Assembly: GCA_027686065.1 (NCBI GenBank)
Contig: JAQCTH010000072.1
Location: 1-18,232, forward strand
Direction of reading: 5' to 3'
Length of the DNA stretch: 18,232 nt
Source: Clostridiaceae bacterium AF10-41
GTDB lineage: Bacteria; Bacillota; Clostridia; Clostridiales; Clostridiaceae
The notes under the pieces are model-generated. The model was given only the letters and a program-made list of their open reading frames with translations. It did no database searches and had not been told where the DNA came from. Shown here piece by piece: positions 13,357 through 18,232 of this stretch (positions are counted from its first letter, which is position 1; each line of letters begins with the position of its first letter). Position numbers and translations under genes: made by a program.

Positions 13357-15673
13357 ATGCATAGCTTGCAAAGTCCATCATCTGATCGAAGATTTTATTT
13401 GCAGCTTCTTCTGAAATCCCATTTCTTAAACAGCCTGGAACTTCTACAGTTCCATCATCATTTACAATGCCATAAATGAAGTTTTTTCTTTCTTCTTCCA
13501 TAACTTTATGCTTCTTTTTAGACATAGCTCTTCTAACAAGGTCACTTCTTCCTAATGAGTACCCAGCTAGCTTCATTACTATCTGCATAACTTGTTCCTG
13601 ATAAACCATAACTCCATAGGTTACGCTTAATACTTCTTCAAGTTCAGGAGTATCATAGTGAAGTTTATCTGGATTTTGCTTACTTTCTATATACCTTGGA
13701 ATTTCAGCCATAGGTCCTGGTCTGTATAATGATATTCCAGCTATTATATCTTCTAATGAATCTGGCTTTAATTCCTTCATAAATGAAATCATTCCTGGAG
13801 ATTCTAATTGAAATACACCTGCTGTTTTTCCTTCTCCAATCATTTTATAAACTGCTTTATCTTCAAAATTTATTTTATCTAAATTTATTTCCATTCCTTG
13901 ATTTTCTTTAATCATTTTAACGGCATCGTTCATAACTGTTAAAGTTCTTAATCCAAGGAAATCCATTTTTAATAATCCTAATTCTTCTAAAGTGGTCATA
14001 TCAAATTGTGATACTATAGAATCTTCATTTTTTTGAAGTGGTACATATTCAACTAAAGGCTTAGATGCTATTACTACTCCAGCTGCATGAGTTGATGAAT
14101 GTCTAGGTAATCCTTCTAAACTCTTACTTACATCTATTAAAGCTTTTACTCTTTCTTCATTATTATATGCTGCTTTAAGCTCTGGGTTTATATCTAGAGC
14201 TTTATCTATGGTTATTCCAAGCATAGTAGGAATCATTTTAGCAATTCTATCTACCTCTGCATAAGAATAATTCATAGCTCTTCCAACATCCCTTATACAT
14301 GCCCTTGGTGCCATAGTTCCAAAGGTTATTATTTGTGAAACATTGTCTATTCCATACTTTTCAACAACGTAATCAATAACTTCTTGTCTTCTTTCGTAAC
14401 AAAAGTCTGAATCTATATCTGGCATGCTTACTCTTTCAGGATTCAAAAATCTTTCAAAAATTAAATTATATTTTATTGGATCTATTTTGGTTATTCCTAA
14501 CGTATATGCTACTATTGAACCTGCTGCCGATCCACGTCCAGGCCCTGTTGGGATTCCTCTTTCATTAGAAAACCTTATAAAATCCCAGGTAATTAGGAAA
14601 TAATCTACATATCCCATTTGTTTTATTACTGATAGTTCATACTCTAATCTCTCAATATATTCACAGGCTTCTTCATTTTCCTTGTAATAATCCACAACTT
14701 CTTTCACATTTAGTGATTTACCCACAACTTCTTTAAAAACTTCATATCTTTCAATTAAACCAGAATAACAAATATTCTTTAAATATTCATATGGCTCAAT
14801 GCCTTCTGGAACTGGAAACTTAGGAAGCTTTGATACATGAAATTCATAATCAAAGTTACATTCTTCTGCAATTTTAGTTGTATTTTCTAAAGCCTCTGGA
14901 ATATATGAAAACATATCCCACATTTCATCTGGGGATTTTAAGTAAAATTGATCTGAAGGATACCTTCTTCTATTTGGATCATCGATAGTTTTTGCAGTTT
15001 GAATACACATAAGCACATCGTGTGACTCTGAATCAGTTTGATTCATATAATGAACATCATTAGTTGCTACTAAAGGAATTCCTGTTTCCTTTGATAACTT
15101 AATATTTGCTTCTGTAACCTTTCTTTGCTCATCCATACCATGGTTTTGTATCTCTAGGTAAAAACCATCTTCAAAAATATCTTTATATAGAAGTGCTATT
15201 TCCTTAGCTTTTTCATAATTATCCTTAAGATGCCAAGATTGCACCTCCCCACCCAAGCAGGCACTTAGTGCAATAAGCCCTTTACTATGAGCTCTTAAGA
15301 AATCATGGTCAACTCTTGGTTTATAATAAAAACCCCTTATAGATGCTTGCGATACAATTTCCATAAGATTTTTATATCCTTCTTCATTTTTTACTAATAG
15401 AACTAAGTGATGAGTGCTATTTTCCTTATCATTTATTTTAATGTCCATTGATTTTGCTGCTACATATATCTCACAACCAAGTATAGGCTTGATGCCTTGC
15501 TCAACGGCCTCTTTATAAAAGGCAACGCACCCATACATAACTCCATGATCTGTAATAGCAATACTATCCATCCCTAGTTCTTTAGCTTTATTAATTATTT
15601 TACTAACTTTTCCTGAACCATCAAGTAAACTATATTCTGTGTGGAGATGTAGATGTGTAAATTTTTTACTCAT
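13357..15673 (-). CDS. dnaE: DNA polymerase III alpha subunit DnaE, exon 1
   Basis: Encodes residues 1-772 and the first base of codon 773 of the replicative C-family polymerase. The N-terminal PHP domain starts HLHLHTEYSLLDG (about residues 7-19) with ITDHG at 40-44. GPGRGSAAGS is at 377-386. The catalytic palm has PDIDSDF at 418-424 (Asp 419 and 421) and the third Asp in SQFDMTTLEELG (558). The exon ends FASYAF, after which the unspliced frame adds six residues and stops at 13334. The start is an ATG nine bases after AAAGGAGG. In Firmicutes that also have PolC, DnaE extends RNA primers and is essential. The gene is preceded by whiA and a 93-bp repeat, and followed by pfkA-pyk. Confidence 0.95.
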
Positions 15674-15700
15674 TAAAACATCCTCCTTTCAATTAATAAT

Positions 15701-15793
15701 GGACAGTTAAGGATATAATCCATCTAGCAGGATTATGAAAATCAAAGAAACTCCTCTGAAGTTTCATCCTCAACTGTAAATTGCTAACTGTCC
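15701..15793. repeat. 93-bp element with 9-bp terminal inverted repeats
   Basis: GGACAGTTA (15701-15709) and TAACTGTCC (15785-15793) are perfect inverted ends. Read on the minus strand the inside folds as a three-way junction. The outer stem is CAGTTGAGGAT/ATCCTTAACTG; one hairpin is GAAACT-TCAGAGG-AGTTTC; the other is ATAATCC-TGCTAGAT-GGATTAT. ATTA directly flanks both ends, a possible 4-bp target duplication. The end overlaps the last base of the whiA stop codon, and the other end is 27 bases before the dnaE start. It looks like a miniature inverted-repeat element or a structured RNA repeat. No other copy is in this window. Confidence 0.6.
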
Positions 15794-16743
15794 TAATAGG
15801 TTCCCGATCTAACTTCCTCTGCTATTTTTTCGATTTTTCTTAATCTATGATTAACACCAGATTTTCCTACTGGAGGATCTAACATTTCCCCTAACTCCTT
15901 TAGTGATTCATCTGGATAGCTTAATCGAAGTTCTGCTATTTCTCTTAAATTTTTAGGTAACCTTTGAAGTCCTATTTCTCTTTGTATTAATTTTATACTT
16001 TCAACTTGCCTCACTGCTGCATTAACTGTTTTGCTTAAATTAGCTGTTTCGCAATTTACAAGCCTATTTACATTATTTCTCATTTCCTTCATTATTCTTA
16101 TATTTTCTAACTCCAGTAATGAGGTATGCGCTCCTATTATTCCTAAAAGATTTGAAATTTGTTCACCTTCTTTTAAATAAATAATATGGCTATTTTTTCT
16201 TTGTATTACTTTTGAATTTAGTCCAAAAGTATTTATTAAAACTGATAAGTCTTTAGCATAATCTTCACTATGAGTAACGAACTCTAGATGATAAGTTTTT
16301 TCTGGGTTACTTATACTCCCACCACCTATAAAAGCTCCTCTTATATATGCTCTTTTTAACTCTTCTGTTTTAACCATATCCTCATCTATTCTATAATCTA
16401 AAGTTAATACCCCTTCTATTTCTGTAAGTATCCCAGTATCTCTTAAAAGATCCCTTACTCCCATAGATTCTTCTATAAGTACCATATATATATTGTTTTT
16501 CTTTAATGAATTACTTTTTTTAACCATTAATTTTGAATGTATGTTAAAGTGTTCTTTAAGCAAACTAAATATATGCCTTGCAGATGCTGGATTTTCAGTA
16601 GTAATCCTAAATGCTAACCCTAATCCACTAAAGGATATTGTACCACTTACTTTCATTATTGCTGATATTTCAGCTAATGCATCTTCTTTTGTTAATTCAG
16701 AATATCTGCAGATTTCTCCTTTTACCTTTGATGAAAATGACAT
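15793..16743 (-). CDS. whiA: WhiA family DNA-binding protein
   Basis: A 316-residue protein conserved in Gram-positive bacteria, where it acts in cell division and chromosome segregation. The N-terminal two-thirds adopt a degenerate LAGLIDADG homing-endonuclease fold (RAYIRGAFIGGGSISNP is the characteristic first-motif remnant in the second half). The C-terminal part is a helix-turn-helix (about residues 225-310: NAAVRQVESIKLIQ, LREIAELRLSYPDESLKELG, and PVGKSGVNHRLRKIEKIAEE). Catalytic residues of true endonucleases are not expected. Length is normal. AAGGAGA lies ten bases before the ATG. It is just upstream of dnaE on the same strand with no terminator other than the intervening 93-bp element, so cotranscription is likely. 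Confidence 0.95.
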   Translation of the reverse strand: MSFSSKVKGEICRYSELTKEDALAEISAIMKVSGTISFSGLGLAFRITTENPASARHIFSLLKEHFNIHSKLMVKKSNSLKKNNIYMVLIEESMGVRDLLRDTGILTEIEGVLTLDYRIDEDMVKTEELKRAYIRGAFIGGGSISNPEKTYHLEFVTHSEDYAKDLSVLINTFGLNSKVIQRKNSHIIYLKEGEQISNLLGIIGAHTSLLELENIRIMKEMRNNVNRLVNCETANLSKTVNAAVRQVESIKLIQREIGLQRLPKNLREIAELRLSYPDESLKELGEMLDPPVGKSGVNHRLRKIEKIAEEVRSGTY

Positions 16744-16792
16744 ATGGCCTATTTCTCCTTATTATCTATTCTTATCATGTAATTATATCATA

Positions 16793-16801
16793 AGTATAGC
16801 A
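16793..16801 (-). promoter_or_regulatory. candidate extended -10 for whiA
   Basis: TGCTATACT on the minus strand, about 50 bases before the whiA ATG, has the TGn extension and a good -10. No clear -35 is present. The interval to the next gene upstream (16969) shows no obvious terminator. Confidence 0.35.
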
Positions 16802-16968
16802 AAAATTTATATGTAAATTATAGCTGTTTAATTTGTTATTTAAGTTACAATAAATATTCTACACTAAAACAGAATTATTAACTTTTAATCTTATATTATT
16901 TACTATATATTCTTATATCATTTAATTTAAATGTATGGTGCAAAAATACTAATTTATGTTTACATTAT

Positions 16969-18216
16969 TTATATAGATAATACTATAGCTAAAATTTCTC
17001 CTTCTACCTTTATTCTTATATCACCTTTATATTTCTTAACTATTTTTTTAACATTATATAAACCATAACCTCTTCCTTTTCCTTTACTTGAAAAACCTTT
17101 TCTAAAGAAATCTTCTACATCCAAATTATTTATTTTCTCTGGTTCAATATTGTTTGAAACCTCTATTAGAATTCTTTCATATTTATAAATCTTTATATTA
17201 ATTTCCTTCTTATCTGAATTTTTAGTAGCCTCAATTGCATTATTTAATAAATTACTTAATATTATGGTTATTTCAGAATCATCTAAACATGAATCCTCTA
17301 TATTGCTATTTATAGAATAATTAAGTTTTATTCCAAACTGCTCACATTCAACTAGCTTACTATATAAAATAGATTTTACTATTGTACTTTCTATTTCTAA
17401 TATAGAATTTAATATATTTTTATGATCTAATTCTCCAAGATATCTGCTTGCTCTTTCTTTAAGGTCTGGGATATCCTTTGCTACAAATATTATTGAATAT
17501 AACATGTTCATGTGATTTTTATATTCATGCTCATTTGCTCTTATATTTTCTATTATATCGTCTAATAATGGATTGTAGGCATTTTTAACTTCTATACTCT
17601 TATCCTTTAATATATTTTTATGTAAAGTTCTATAGAAGCTAACATTTAAAAATATATTAATAAATATAAGTAAAATTATTTCTATAACTATTAAATTTGA
17701 AAATTTACCACTATCATAAATAACCTTTAATATCATAAAAAACATAAATATATTTAAGAATATATTTGATATTAATAAATTGTCCCTTATATCATCCTCA
17801 AAATCCAAGTTTTTTTTCTTAATATATCTTTTTGAAAAAATCATAATTGCTATTATACTAACAACAAACAGTCCCATATGTAAAAAGACTAATTCTTTTG
17901 TTTTCCCAGTTATTAGATATACAATTGTAACCGATATATTTTGAAGTATAAAAGTTACTACAACACAAATCACTATTTCTATTAACACAAGGTTATTATC
18001 CTTCTTATCTATAAATGCTATTGCAAAAATTTCAAATAATAATAGTATTAAATAAATTAATATTCCATTTATACTTTTAAAGTTATAAAATAATATACTA
18101 CATATAGCTATAACAGCTGCATATCTAAATAAGTTTTTATTATTACTTTTATTAAATAAAGTATTATACAAAAGTACTACTAGCATCATTTCAATAAATA
18201 TCATTAATATATCCAT
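16969..18216 (-). CDS. AgrC-like sensor histidine kinase (HPK10 type)
   Basis: About 415 residues. The first 195 carry six or so hydrophobic membrane segments. They are followed by a linker, the phospho-acceptor motif NEHEYKNHMN (His near residue 230), the N box SNLLNNAIEA (about 322) and the G box GRGYGLYNVKKIV (about 381). This layout, with a His-Glu-Tyr/Phe-Lys-Asn-His box and no HAMP, is that of AgrC-type receptors that sense cyclic peptides and signal to a LytTR response regulator. A TTG at 18225 sits on top of the AGAGGA site. The ATG at 18216, nine bases after it, is the likely start. The start codon lies 16 bases from the window edge; partner genes (peptide, AgrB-like processing enzyme, regulator) would be beyond it. 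None lies downstream. Confidence 0.85.
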   Translation of the reverse strand: MDILMIFIEMMLVVLLYNTLFNKSNNKNLFRYAAVIAICSILFYNFKSINGILIYLILLLFEIFAIAFIDKKDNNLVLIEIVICVVVTFILQNISVTIVYLITGKTKELVFLHMGLFVVSIIAIMIFSKRYIKKKNLDFEDDIRDNLLISNIFLNIFMFFMILKVIYDSGKFSNLIVIEIILLIFINIFLNVSFYRTLHKNILKDKSIEVKNAYNPLLDDIIENIRANEHEYKNHMNMLYSIIFVAKDIPDLKERASRYLGELDHKNILNSILEIESTIVKSILYSKLVECEQFGIKLNYSINSNIEDSCLDDSEITIILSNLLNNAIEATKNSDKKEINIKIYKYERILIEVSNNIEPEKINNLDVEDFFRKGFSSKGKGRGYGLYNVKKIVKKYKGDIRIKVEGEILAIVLSI

Positions 18217-18232
18217 ACCACACAATCCTCTA

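Overview
The window is about 18.2 kb of very AT-rich DNA with strong AGGAGG-type ribosome binding sites. Nearly all genes lie on the minus strand. The gene content (whiA-dnaE-pfkA-pyk, a pyruvate kinase without the C-terminal PEP-utilizer domain, an AgrC-type sensor kinase, an IclR-controlled sugar-acid operon) points to a low-GC Firmicute, most likely Clostridium sensu stricto. This is judged from composition and protein character, not from a database search.

Layout from left to right. (1) 1-761: a possible 24-residue ORF and a 187-residue unknown protein with a ribbon-helix-helix-like segment, bounded by terminators. (2) 762-1505: no convincing gene, but a less AT-rich, hairpin-rich segment bounded by a 15-bp inverted repeat (14/15 match). 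(3) 1506-2885: rlmD (23S rRNA m5U methyltransferase, TTG start). (4) 2886-3500: no gene, but a perfect 19-bp Fur-box palindrome with a rho-independent terminator on each side, possibly a small iron-regulated transcript. (5) 3501-7811: a five-gene minus-strand sugar-acid operon coding for a KdgT-type permease, a split altronate/galactarate-type dehydratase (small SAF subunit and large subunit), an FAH-family enzyme and a DapA-family aldolase/dehydratase. The divergent IclR regulator (7989-8783) is separated from it by a palindromic operator overlapping the predicted promoter. (6) 8873-11338: pyk and pfkA. (7) 11738-15673: dnaE. (8) 15793-16743: whiA. (9) 16969-18216: an AgrC-like histidine kinase at the window edge.

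The main discovery is in dnaE. Its reading frame appears broken into 779- and 393-residue pieces, but the pieces are two exons separated by a 381-nt ORF-less group I intron (12976-13356). The conserved P, Q, R and S core elements are all present. P1 with the splice-site U-G pair, P2, P3, P4, P6a, P7, P8 and P9 can be drawn by eye, and the intron ends in G. Predicted splicing rebuilds the invariant DnaE sequence FASYAFNKSHAAAYA and a 1184-residue polymerase. The insertion point is only four nucleotides from the position corresponding to the cyanobacterial split DnaE intein.

The same region carries a 93-bp element with 9-bp terminal inverted repeats and a three-way-junction fold. It starts on the stop codon of whiA and ends upstream of dnaE, so the likely whiA-dnaE transcript would contain two compact RNA elements. 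No tRNA, rRNA, CRISPR array, transposase or phage gene was seen.
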